Positions 28,855 through 36,749 of a DNA stretch of 64,000 bases are shown one piece after another. The translations under genes were made by a program, and so were the position numbers. The first letter of the stretch is position 1, and every line of letters starts with the position of its first letter. Source of the DNA: Alphaproteobacteria bacterium 46_93_T64 (GTDB taxonomy: Bacteria; Pseudomonadota; Alphaproteobacteria; Sneathiellales; Sneathiellaceae); NCBI GenBank assembly GCA_002163135.1, contig MAAN01000034.1, positions 47,394-111,393 on the forward strand. The letters are read 5' to 3'. Below the pieces are notes generated by a model. It was not told where the DNA came from. It saw only the letters and a program-made list of their open reading frames with translations, and ran no database searches.

Positions 28855-29232
28855 TTATTCTAAAAACTCTTTAACTGTTCGGATAAAATTTTCTACGGAA
28901 ATGGGCTTCGCAACATAGGCTTCGCAGCCCCCCTCACGAATTTTTTCCTCATCCCCCTTCATCGCAAAAGCAGTGACAGCAACAACAGGGATTGTTTTCA
29001 GATTTTCGTCTTCCTTGATCCACTTTGTAACTTCTAATCCCGAAACTTCAGGGAGTTGAATATCCATCAAGATTAAATCAGGTTTATGTTCCCTGGCAAG
29101 TGACAAAGCCTCCATACCATCCTTGGTTTGCAAAGTCGCATACCCGTGCGCCTCCAGCAAATCACGGAACAGTTTCATATTTAGCTCGTTGTCCTCAACG
29201 ATCAGCACTTTTTTCTTTAGTTCTGAGTTCAT
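28855..29232 (-). CDS. divK: single-domain response regulator DivK
   Basis: 125 residues, receiver domain only, with D57 as phospho-acceptor ([13 protein letters not shown]) and a closing KPIS lysine. DivK controls the DivJ/PleC/CckA phosphorelay and thus CtrA activity and polarity. The neighbouring pleD and the family-specific sequence support the name. First gene of the divK-pleD operon. Confidence 0.95.
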   Translation of the reverse strand: MNSELKKKVLIVEDNELNMKLFRDLLEAHGYATLQTKDGMEALSLAREHKPDLILMDIQLPEVSGLEVTKWIKEDENLKTIPVVAVTAFAMKGDEEKIREGGCEAYVAKPISVENFIRTVKEFLE

Positions 29233-29436
29233 AACTTAAGTCGCCTTTTTTTTATTGGTGACATACTCATTACTTTTGCCCTGTCTCAATAGTATTTCAG
29301 ATTTTGCTCTGCACAGCAGCCCCAATTAAAAGAAATTCCATTGGTTCAAACGAAAAATGGTAATATCAACACATAATAAACAGATATATGTTTAATATTC
29401 TCTTACCGAATGATTGCACTACAGATAAAATACACC

Positions 29437-29718
29437 ATGAATCAAGAACTTGCCGATATAACTGCCCTCCAAGCTGTTGCTTACCTACTTTCAGATGAAA
29501 AACGAATTTCCTGGCTGCTAGGTGAAACCGGATTATCTAGTGACGAGTTACGCTTGTCCCCAGACAATCCCGACATCCTTGCTGGTATTTTGGATTTTCT
29601 ACTCGCTCACGAAGAAATACTAATAGATTTTTGTGCCTGTAACGAGTTAGATCCAAACTTACTGCAACAAATTCGTCCATTTTTCCCCGGCGCGTATCAG
29701 GAGTTCCACACCCCATGA
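29437..29718 (+). CDS. DUF3572 family protein
   Basis: 93 residues. The pattern ALQAVAYLLSDEKR, then a conserved LGETGLSSDELR and ILDFLLAHEEILIDFC, fits DUF3572, a small helical alphaproteobacterial family of unknown function, often found near divK-pleD. I chose ATG 29437 to match the family start; ATG 29410 would add nine residues and neither has a good ribosome binding site. Its stop overlaps the next start by four bases. Confidence 0.8.
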   Translation: MNQELADITALQAVAYLLSDEKRISWLLGETGLSSDELRLSPDNPDILAGILDFLLAHEEILIDFCACNELDPNLLQQIRPFFPGAYQEFHTP

Positions 29719-30380
29719 CAACCGGCATCCACGAAGATGTATTACCACAACTAGAAGATATTACAGTTAATCCTGACCGCCCCCTTATTATTACTGATGC
29801 CGACGAAGTTCTGTTTGCTTTTATGCAAGGTATGGAATTGTTTTTGGAAGAAAACGATCTGTTCTTCGATTGGGCATCTTTCGCATTACATGGTAATATT
29901 CGGAAAAAATCAGATCAATCTCCCCTGGCATCTGAGAAGATCCCGAGTTTACTGGATCGATTTTTCGCTGAATATGCTCACCGATTACCCGCGGTGGAGG
30001 GTGCCGCTGAACATCTCAAGAAACTAAGCGAAACGGCGCAAATTGTGGTTTTGAGCAACGTTCCTCCAAAATATGCGTCCCTTCGAAAAGAAGGATTGGT
30101 AAAAAGCGGAATGGATTTTCCACTTATTGCCAACATTGGTGCAAAAGGCCATGTGGTGAACTACTTGACTAAAAATCTAAAGAAACCCTCTTTTTTCATC
30201 GATGACATTCCAACGAACCATGGCTCTGTTCGCAAACATGCACAGCATGTTCATCGTCTCCACTATATTGCAGACGCGCGATTGGCAAAGTTACTGGGGC
30301 CTGCCGAGCATAGCACTGCACGGCTAGATAGTTGGCCAGAACTTCACGACCATATTCAAGATATCATTGACAAGGAATAA
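29715..30380 (+). CDS. HAD-superfamily hydrolase-like protein
   Basis: 221 residues. The haloacid dehalogenase motifs can be followed: motif I as D28-A-D30 (ITDADEVLF), motif II as VVLSNVPP and motif IV as FFIDDIPTNH, so the metal and nucleophile positions are kept. Likely a phosphatase; substrate unknown. It is translationally coupled to DUF3572 and sits five bases before the ROK kinase. Confidence 0.78.
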   Translation: MTTGIHEDVLPQLEDITVNPDRPLIITDADEVLFAFMQGMELFLEENDLFFDWASFALHGNIRKKSDQSPLASEKIPSLLDRFFAEYAHRLPAVEGAAEHLKKLSETAQIVVLSNVPPKYASLRKEGLVKSGMDFPLIANIGAKGHVVNYLTKNLKKPSFFIDDIPTNHGSVRKHAQHVHRLHYIADARLAKLLGPAEHSTARLDSWPELHDHIQDIIDKE

Positions 30381-30385
30381 GATGA

Positions 30386-31282
30386 ATGCGTTACGGCATA
30401 GATCTTGGTGGGACCAAAACGGAAATTGTTGCTCTTTCCGAAAATGGCGACGAGGTTTTCAAAACACGAACAAATACACCCCGTGGCTCTTACAGTGAAA
30501 TCTTGAGCACTGTTAAGGATCTTGTAGATCAAGCCGACTTGGCTTCTGGCCGGTTAGGAAGCATTGGCATTGGGATACCAGGGACAATTTCACCCAAAAA
30601 CGGCCTCGTTAAGAACGCCAACACGACAGAACTAATCGGGCACCCTTTAGAAATAGATTTAGAGAGGTTACTCGGACGTCCCGTCAAATCAGCCAATGAT
30701 GCCAACTGTTTTGCATTATCCGAGGCCACTGATGGGGCGGCAAAAGGCGCCGCAACCGTCTTTGCTATAATCCTTGGAACAGGTGTCGGCGGCGGAATTG
30801 TCATCGATGGCAAAGTATTAGTCGGCTCCAACGCGATCGCCGGTGAGTGGGGCCACACGCCCCTACCTTGGGCCAATCAAAATGAACGCCCCGGTCCGTT
30901 GTGCTACTGCGGAAAAAAGGGATGCATTGAAACCTTTCTCTCTGGCCCAGGCCTTAGTCAATCTCATAATTCAGTCGGCGGTAGCGGCCCGTCTGCTGAA
31001 GAAATTGTAGCGCTTGCAACCCACGGGGATGCCGCAGCGGAGCGAACGCTCGCCAACTTCGAGAGACGACTTGCAAAAGCGCTTGCCAGCGTGATCAACA
31101 TCATTGATCCAGATATCATTGTTGTTGGGGGTGGCCTTTCAAACATCAAACAAATTTACAAAAATGTTCCGGCTCTTTGGCAGGAATATACGTTTTCAGA
31201 TGGCATTGAAACCCGTTTGGTACCTGCAAAATTTGGAGATTCTTCAGGTGTACGTGGTGCTGCTTGGCTTTGGCCGGCTTAA
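30386..31282 (+). CDS. ROK-family sugar kinase (fructokinase/N-acetylglucosamine kinase-like)
   Basis: 298 residues. N-terminal ATP motif GIDLGGTKTEI, the sugar-binding NDANCFALSE, GTGVGGGIV, the EWGHTPLPW motif and the ROK zinc site CYCGKKGCIE are all present. Such enzymes phosphorylate fructose, mannose, glucose or GlcNAc; the fructokinase (Mak) branch is my best guess. It stands 16 bases before dinB. Confidence 0.88.
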   Translation: MRYGIDLGGTKTEIVALSENGDEVFKTRTNTPRGSYSEILSTVKDLVDQADLASGRLGSIGIGIPGTISPKNGLVKNANTTELIGHPLEIDLERLLGRPVKSANDANCFALSEATDGAAKGAATVFAIILGTGVGGGIVIDGKVLVGSNAIAGEWGHTPLPWANQNERPGPLCYCGKKGCIETFLSGPGLSQSHNSVGGSGPSAEEIVALATHGDAAAERTLANFERRLAKALASVINIIDPDIIVVGGGLSNIKQIYKNVPALWQEYTFSDGIETRLVPAKFGDSSGVRGAAWLWPA

Positions 31283-31298
31283 GGACCTTCATGAAATT

Positions 31299-32573
31299 AT
31301 GAGTGTCTTATGTCGAAAATGCCTGAAAATATGGCACACAAATTTCCCAGCCAATCGGGTACGCTGTCCTATTTGCAATTCTCCAAAATTAGTCCGGCAT
31401 GACGAACTGGCGGAGCTATCTCTTGCCCACATGGATTGCGATGCCTTCTATGCCGCCGTGGAAAAACGAGATAATCCAGAGTTAGTAAGTAAAGCAGTGA
31501 TTGTCGCATATGATGGTGCTAGAAGCGTGGTAAGTACTTGTTGCTATATAGCTCGCATGTACGGTGTCCGGTCTGCAATGCCGCTTTTCAAAGCAAAGAA
31601 GCTGTGCCCCGATGGTATTATCGTCAAACCTCGGATGGAAGAATACTCCAAGGCAAGCAAACAAATTCATAAGCTGTTTCAGGAACTCACCCCTGCCATA
31701 GAACCACTCTCGCTCGATGAAGCCTTTTTGGATCTGGCTGGCACCGAAAAACTCCACGGCCGAACACCCGCGCAATCTATGGCATGGCTGGCCGCGACCA
31801 TTGAAAGAGACATCGGCATAACAGTTTCAGTGGGGCTCAGTTATAATAAATCGCTGGCAAAACTAGCGTCGGATTTGGATAAACCAAATGGCTTTTCTGT
31901 CATTGGTCGTGCAGAAGCACGTACTTTTCTGGCGCCGAGGGCGGTAAGTGATATTTCGGGAGTCGGCAAAGCCCTGAACAAGAAACTTGCGAGCGATGGT
32001 ATAACGACAATCGGCCAACTTCAACATAGAGACGAAGCTGATCTTGCCGCTCGTTATGGCCTTATGGGAACTAGATTATTTCAATTTTCCCGTGGTAAGG
32101 ATCAAAGAGTAGTTAAGGCCAATGCCAAAGCGAAAAGTGTTTCTAATGAAACGACATTTAGCACTGATATTTCTGATATCGATATTCTACTAGCACGCTT
32201 GTGGCCCCTTTGCGAGAAAGTGGCAAGTCGTCTCAAAAAATCTGGAAAGGCCGGGAAAACCATCACATTAAAGCTCAAAACGTCAGATTTTAAAACTATA
32301 AACCGCAGCCACACCCTTGCGAAACCCACTCAACTTGCCGAAAAACTTTATACTGAAATTACGCCGATGCTTCGAAAAGCAATATCTGGAAAGAAGTTCC
32401 GACTAATTGGTGTTGGCATAAGCAGTTTTGGAGATTTAGAAGATGCAGACGTGCCGGATTTGCTGGAGCAAGAAAATGCTAAAACAAAGGTAATTGAAAA
32501 CGCCATTGATGCTGTACGCGCAAAATTTGGCGATAAAGTCATCGGAAAAGGTCGTGGGCTTACGAAAAAGTAG
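31299..32573 (+). CDS. dinB: DNA polymerase IV with N-terminal zinc ribbon
   Basis: 424 residues. A Y-family translesion polymerase. Catalytic acids D46 (HMDCDAF) and D140-E141 (LSLDEAF) are present, with a helix-hairpin-helix region and little-finger domain after them. A cysteine quartet C5/C8/C23/C26 forms an N-terminal zinc ribbon typical of alphaproteobacterial DinB. I chose ATG 31299 on family grounds, although the frame is open much further upstream through the ROK gene. A four-codon ORF (ATG AAA TTA TGA, 31291-31302) with AAGGA at the right distance overlaps this start and may couple its translation. Confidence 0.93.
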   Translation: MSVLCRKCLKIWHTNFPANRVRCPICNSPKLVRHDELAELSLAHMDCDAFYAAVEKRDNPELVSKAVIVAYDGARSVVSTCCYIARMYGVRSAMPLFKAKKLCPDGIIVKPRMEEYSKASKQIHKLFQELTPAIEPLSLDEAFLDLAGTEKLHGRTPAQSMAWLAATIERDIGITVSVGLSYNKSLAKLASDLDKPNGFSVIGRAEARTFLAPRAVSDISGVGKALNKKLASDGITTIGQLQHRDEADLAARYGLMGTRLFQFSRGKDQRVVKANAKAKSVSNETTFSTDISDIDILLARLWPLCEKVASRLKKSGKAGKTITLKLKTSDFKTINRSHTLAKPTQLAEKLYTEITPMLRKAISGKKFRLIGVGISSFGDLEDADVPDLLEQENAKTKVIENAIDAVRAKFGDKVIGKGRGLTKK

Positions 32574-32594
32574 CACGTCCCTCCCAGTTTTTTC

Positions 32595-33686
32595 CTAAAT
32601 GCTTTTCTCGCAAATTACTTTTATTTCATGCCATTCTTGAACACTGAAGGCCTCGTTTTCACCCGTCTTCCCAGCGGCTTTCAACGTTTCAATACGCCCT
32701 TCAATTCCAGGATGAGACTCCATAAAAGAAAGCAATCCGTTTCTGGAAGTCCCTTTTTGAATTTTTAGAAGGAGCGGTATCAATGGCGCCAAGTCATAAT
32801 TATACTTTCGCATAAGCTCAATTGCACGTTCGTCTGCAGCACGTTCAAAATCCCGACTATAAGAAGCCCCAAGTGCCATTTGGCCAACACCGGCAATAAC
32901 AGTTCCCCCCGTCACATCTCCAAGAGCAACGGAGACTATTGCCGCCATTCCCAAGTTCGCGACAAGTAAACTCGTCGGGTGTCTCGCTTCCACATGCGCA
33001 ACTTCGTGCGCCAGAACCCCTGCCAGTGCATTTGGACTAGACGCTTTCTCTATCAGACCAGAGAACACTATTAGGCGTCCCCCCGGAAGGGCAAACGCGT
33101 TCGCAACTTTACTTTTTACAACCAGAATGGAAATAGGATTGTCGTTTGAAAATTCTGCGACAACCCGCTCAAGCGCTTCGATCGCAACTTTTGAAGAGCA
33201 AACAGAATTTTCTGATTTATTTGCTTTCTCAACATGTTGCATGATTTGAGCTTCAACTGTTTGACCAAGCTGCTCTCGCGTTGAATCTGGGATTAACTGT
33301 GCAACGGCACTTGCGACGACCGGCATTCCAAAATAAACAAACGTTGCGACGATCAGCAATGTCCCCACTGCAGCAGCGGCAAGCTTGGGCCACTCGCGTT
33401 TTTCTGCTTTTCGCTTTCTAGCGAAATTTGGACATTTCTCTCGCAAGTTAGATAAAAATTCCGGAGCCACAACCCTTAACCTTGCTGGGTTATCTGCCGA
33501 CAAGGACAACAGAATGCTGCTCGCATCAAGCGGTATATTTTCGTCTCGAAGCCGCTCTAGTTCCCACTCGCCTATCATATATCCAGACTCGTTTCGGATG
33601 AGCACACTGAGGGATGTTAGTTGAAGATCTACTTGTTCAGACCGAGAGCTTTTTCCGTCAAAAAACTCGCCTTTTGAAAATGACAT
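32595..33686 (-). CDS. M48-family membrane zinc metalloprotease
   Basis: 363 residues. Cytoplasmic N-terminal domain of about 100 residues, one transmembrane helix at about 103-125, then a peptidase domain with the zinc motif HEVAH at 227-231 and a downstream ERAADERAIELM that supplies the third ligand. Related to BepA/HtpX-like proteases for envelope quality control. Its ATG overlaps the stop of the DUF898 gene by one base (TAATG), and these two families often travel together. Confidence 0.9.
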   Translation of the reverse strand: MSFSKGEFFDGKSSRSEQVDLQLTSLSVLIRNESGYMIGEWELERLRDENIPLDASSILLSLSADNPARLRVVAPEFLSNLREKCPNFARKRKAEKREWPKLAAAAVGTLLIVATFVYFGMPVVASAVAQLIPDSTREQLGQTVEAQIMQHVEKANKSENSVCSSKVAIEALERVVAEFSNDNPISILVVKSKVANAFALPGGRLIVFSGLIEKASSPNALAGVLAHEVAHVEARHPTSLLVANLGMAAIVSVALGDVTGGTVIAGVGQMALGASYSRDFERAADERAIELMRKYNYDLAPLIPLLLKIQKGTSRNGLLSFMESHPGIEGRIETLKAAGKTGENEAFSVQEWHEIKVICEKSI

Positions 33687-34858
33687 TAAAACGCCCCAAC
33701 ATCCAATGCATCCGCGAGACCTTCACCATATGTAGGTGCTTCATGAGCAGACGCCGCGACTTCAGCTAAGACGCCTACTTTATCAACAGCCACAGACCGG
33801 CATATCAGTTTCAGCATAGGGATAAACAAATACAGATATTTGATAATATCGAACAAAATAAAATAGACGATAAACAACGGAAACAAAGCAAATGTCATAG
33901 CCTCATTGTTGCCTGCAATCCCCGTATAGATAACAAAGCCCACAGCAGCAAAGAACAGAACGTTCACAAATCCTGCCAGTAACCCTATTTTAAACACCTC
34001 GACTATGGGTAGTCTCGAAGCAAAACGGGCTCCAAAGAACCTTGTTTGATCCACGGTGTAATTAAACTCTTTGACCCTTGCTGCAATGAAGAGAATTGTG
34101 GCGATTATTGCAATCAGCAAATAAAACCCCATAGAATATAGGATGACATTCGGATTTTCTGGCTGCAGACCTTGGCTCGCGTCAATCATCGTAGCAAATA
34201 TACCCGTATTAAAATACAGAAAAACGCCGACCAAAATTACGGAATTCCAAAATAGTATTAGGGGCAGGTATATCCGGAAGAAGGAAGTAACTTCACCGCG
34301 AAACTCAAATACCTTATCACCAAACGCCATGTTGTTAATTTGGTAATCAGCCTGAACAGCTCGTAGTTTCGGATACGCCCAACCAAGTGTTAGCAGACTA
34401 ATTACACTCCAAAGCATTGTCTTTGCCGAATAGACCAACGCACGACCTTTTTGAAAAAATCTTACCGTCCGATAGGATGTACGACTTAATCGGTAGCGCC
34501 ACAAACGGTATCGTGCGAACTGCCAAAACGCCGCCAAGAACATGATATTGAAGACTTGATCAATCCCCATCAATTGCGGAGAAGCATATACCATAAACTG
34601 GAGGGCTACACCCACAACACCAAAGAGCACCGCCAAAAGTAGCATGGCGATCAAAAAACCGATAAAGAGTTCCTTCGCAGTCCCATGATACGTGAGCCGA
34701 TCGCCATTGATACTAACGGATTGCCAAATCATACGGCGCAGATGTGTTTTGCCCCAGAAACGATAAAAGCCAAGTGTTAGAAATCCAAAAATTTTATTCA
34801 ACATAATACGCGAGAACACCGCAGATTTTGCGATATCACAGGACAAGAAAGTCTGCAT
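33686..34858 (-). CDS. DUF898 (YjgN-like) polytopic membrane protein
   Basis: 390 residues with several hydrophobic helices. The family marker at the start, GFLTLGFYRFWGKTHLRR followed by LTYHGTAKELFIGF, recurs in weaker form near residues 155-190, as usual for DUF898. The function is unknown. It is coupled to the M48 protease downstream, so a joint role in membrane protein turnover is plausible (inference). Confidence 0.85.
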   Translation of the reverse strand: MQTFLSCDIAKSAVFSRIMLNKIFGFLTLGFYRFWGKTHLRRMIWQSVSINGDRLTYHGTAKELFIGFLIAMLLLAVLFGVVGVALQFMVYASPQLMGIDQVFNIMFLAAFWQFARYRLWRYRLSRTSYRTVRFFQKGRALVYSAKTMLWSVISLLTLGWAYPKLRAVQADYQINNMAFGDKVFEFRGEVTSFFRIYLPLILFWNSVILVGVFLYFNTGIFATMIDASQGLQPENPNVILYSMGFYLLIAIIATILFIAARVKEFNYTVDQTRFFGARFASRLPIVEVFKIGLLAGFVNVLFFAAVGFVIYTGIAGNNEAMTFALFPLFIVYFILFDIIKYLYLFIPMLKLICRSVAVDKVGVLAEVAASAHEAPTYGEGLADALDVGAF

Positions 34859-34889
34859 AATTTCCCTCAGTGAAACAATTTTTTAAACG

Positions 34890-35702
34890 TTAGTTACATA
34901 CTTGAGATTTTTTAAGCTCTAGGTTTACTAATTTGCCGTTCATTGAAAAGTCTTTGTATTTTAACACCAAATTAGTTCCGACACCATTTTGATGCATACG
35001 CAAGCTAACCTCGTATGCAGGCTCATTCGTTTGTTTTTTAAGGTCAAAAAATGACAATTGCACCGGCCACGATGACATATTGGCCATTTCAGTATCCGCA
35101 AGGATATCCAGATCTGATATCCCCATTCTCCCTATGACAGTCAGACTGTCTTGCAGGCCATCACGCCCGCTCCCATCATACACTTTTGCCGCCATCAGGT
35201 TTTTACCACTCAAAGCTGCCTCTACAATGGCTTTCGTATGCGACGTTGGAAACATTACTCCTTTTGGAAGAGAGAGCGGTTTACTTTCCTTATCACTAAA
35301 GACAACTTCTCCTTCAGATTTTTCCATTGTCGCAATACCGTCGGCTTTTTCCACAATGCGTCCATTTAAACTATTTAACACCGTAAAACGCATTATATTG
35401 CCGGATAAATCTTCCCATGTAGAGAGATTGAAATCAGATATAATATTGCCGCCACCGACATTGCCAAGTTCAATCAACATACGCTGATTAACAATATACC
35501 CAGCGCAAGTGTTATCGATATCCATGATTATCCGGCCGCGAACGCTTTCAATGCCGCCGCCCTCTTTTACTTCGGCGAGTGTCAAATCATAGACAGCGCG
35601 ATGAGAGGCAAGCGATACAGGTTGTGCGTCTACAACGGAGACACAAAAAAGACTGGGCATCAAAAATGTGATCACGCGAATAAGTGATGTTTTTGAGAGC
35701 AT
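34890..35702 (-). CDS. EipB-type periplasmic protein (DUF1849)
   Basis: 270 residues from ATG 35702, chosen because AAGGAC sits seven bases upstream; the frame is open 17 codons further. A signal peptide (about 1-26, cleavage after VVDA) is followed by the family hallmark LASHRAVYDLTL. Two cysteines, C66 and C269 (the second from last residue), match the disulfide pair of Brucella EipB, a beta-spiral protein needed for envelope integrity. It sits just upstream of the DUF898-M48 pair on the same strand, giving an envelope-stress-looking cluster. Confidence 0.88.
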   Translation of the reverse strand: MLSKTSLIRVITFLMPSLFCVSVVDAQPVSLASHRAVYDLTLAEVKEGGGIESVRGRIIMDIDNTCAGYIVNQRMLIELGNVGGGNIISDFNLSTWEDLSGNIMRFTVLNSLNGRIVEKADGIATMEKSEGEVVFSDKESKPLSLPKGVMFPTSHTKAIVEAALSGKNLMAAKVYDGSGRDGLQDSLTVIGRMGISDLDILADTEMANMSSWPVQLSFFDLKKQTNEPAYEVSLRMHQNGVGTNLVLKYKDFSMNGKLVNLELKKSQVCN

Positions 35703-35822
35703 AAAAACTGTCCTTATAGTGACTTCATAGATTTGTACAACACACGTACTCATACGATTAAAATCTTACTATAGAACACAATCCTGAAGCATACGAAGGA
35801 AAAAGAAAACAGACCTTAGACT

Positions 35823-35856
35823 GGAATATTTTTCTTTCAACACGGAAAAATATTCC
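35823..35856. promoter_or_regulatory. 12-bp inverted repeat, candidate enhancer site
   Basis: GGAATATTTTTC and GAAAAATATTCC are exact reverse complements, separated by ten bases; their centres are 22 bases (two helical turns) apart. The repeat centre is about 115 bases upstream of the sigma-54 -12 element, a usual place for an enhancer-binding activator. Confidence 0.55.
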
Positions 35857-35942
35857 CTACATGCAGATTTAACCGACATTAACCCTCGCTCAAATTACCT
35901 ATAATTCATTGTTTTAAAACAAATATTCAAATTATAGTAATA

Positions 35943-35959
35943 TGGCACAAGGGTTGCAT
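35943..35959 (+). promoter_or_regulatory. sigma-54 (RpoN) promoter
   Basis: TGGCACAAGGGTTGCAT matches the -24/-12 consensus TGGCAC-N5-TTGCW at every fixed base, with the right spacing between GG and GC. Transcription would start near 35970, about 70 bases before the diguanylate cyclase start. Confidence 0.85.
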
Positions 35960-36041
35960 ACTCAGAAGGCATGGCGTGAAATCGCTTAATATTTGATCGC
36001 TCTGGCCGGCAAAGCTGACCAAAATATCAAGGAGTATGTAT

Positions 36042-36746
36042 ATGTCTGGATCTTTTTTCGCTGCGGGTTCCGCTCATCACGCTAATTCACTTTCAATGGA
36101 TAGTGATATTACCCCCTATTTAGAGGACCTCGCATCACGTTTGAAAGAGCGAGATTATGTCGAGAAATCTGACAATCCAGTGAATTGGGGTTTGGTTGAT
36201 CGCGTACTTGCATATGCTGCAAGTGCAGAGCAACATATCGCTGAACAGCAAATGCGAATTCGCGAACTGGAAGATTTGTCCATTACAGACGAACTGACGG
36301 GTCTGAACAACCGCCGCGCACTAAAAGCACACATGGACAGAGTTTTATCCGCTTCGCGCCGTTATGGAGATATGGGTGTTATTGGTTTTCTTGACCTTGA
36401 TAATTTCAAAAAAATCAATGACACATACGGGCATGATGCAGGTGATCACGTTCTACAGTCCCTCTCGCAAATTCTCAGGGAAAATCTTCGGGACACAGAC
36501 TATGTTGCACGCCTCGGCGGTGATGAATTTGTTTTCGTTCTGGAAAAAGCTGACACAACATACGGCCTCAACCGTGCCAGTGAGATCCGCGACATAATTT
36601 GTCAAAGTGAAATCAGTCTAAAACGGACAACGGTGAAACTCTCCGCCAGCATGGGCCTTGCGATCTATGATGAAAACAGCTCCTTCAGCGGCCTCCTTAG
36701 GTCTGCAGACAAAGCAATGTATGAAGATAAAAAATTCCGTCGTTAA
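36042..36746 (+). CDS. GGDEF diguanylate cyclase, sigma-54 controlled
   Basis: 234 residues. A short N-terminal region with a coiled-coil stretch (about 60-85) leads directly into a GGDEF domain: ELTGLNNRRAL, DLDNFKKINDTYGHDAGD and the catalytic LGGDEF, with an RDTD inhibitory site five residues upstream. It therefore makes c-di-GMP and is likely product-inhibited. No EAL domain and no membrane segment. I chose ATG 36042, seven bases after AAGGAG; ATG 36036 is too close to that site. A perfect sigma-54 promoter precedes it, which in alphaproteobacteria often means flagellar or nitrogen control. Confidence 0.92.
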   Translation: MSGSFFAAGSAHHANSLSMDSDITPYLEDLASRLKERDYVEKSDNPVNWGLVDRVLAYAASAEQHIAEQQMRIRELEDLSITDELTGLNNRRALKAHMDRVLSASRRYGDMGVIGFLDLDNFKKINDTYGHDAGDHVLQSLSQILRENLRDTDYVARLGGDEFVFVLEKADTTYGLNRASEIRDIICQSEISLKRTTVKLSASMGLAIYDENSSFSGLLRSADKAMYEDKKFRR

Positions 36747-36749
36747 AAT

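Larger units (their letters stand above)
35703..36041. other. intergenic region between eipB and the diguanylate cyclase gene
   Basis: 339 bases without a gene between divergent genes. It holds a 12-bp inverted repeat (35823-35856) and a sigma-54 promoter (35943-35959), both described separately. Two TTAACC copies near 35869-35884 are spaced by six rather than the seven bases expected of a CtrA site. Confidence 0.7.

Noticed and set aside
31104..31298. N-terminal extension of dinB into the ROK gene
   Set aside because: The added 65 residues are out-of-frame ROK coding sequence; the zinc-ribbon start at 31299 fits the family.
34553..34570. TTGATCAA in the DUF898 gene as an FNR site
   Set aside because: It lacks the four-base spacer and lies within coding sequence.
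35869..35884. Possible CtrA site (two TTAACC copies)
   Set aside because: The spacing between TTAA elements is six bases, not the seven of the CtrA consensus.
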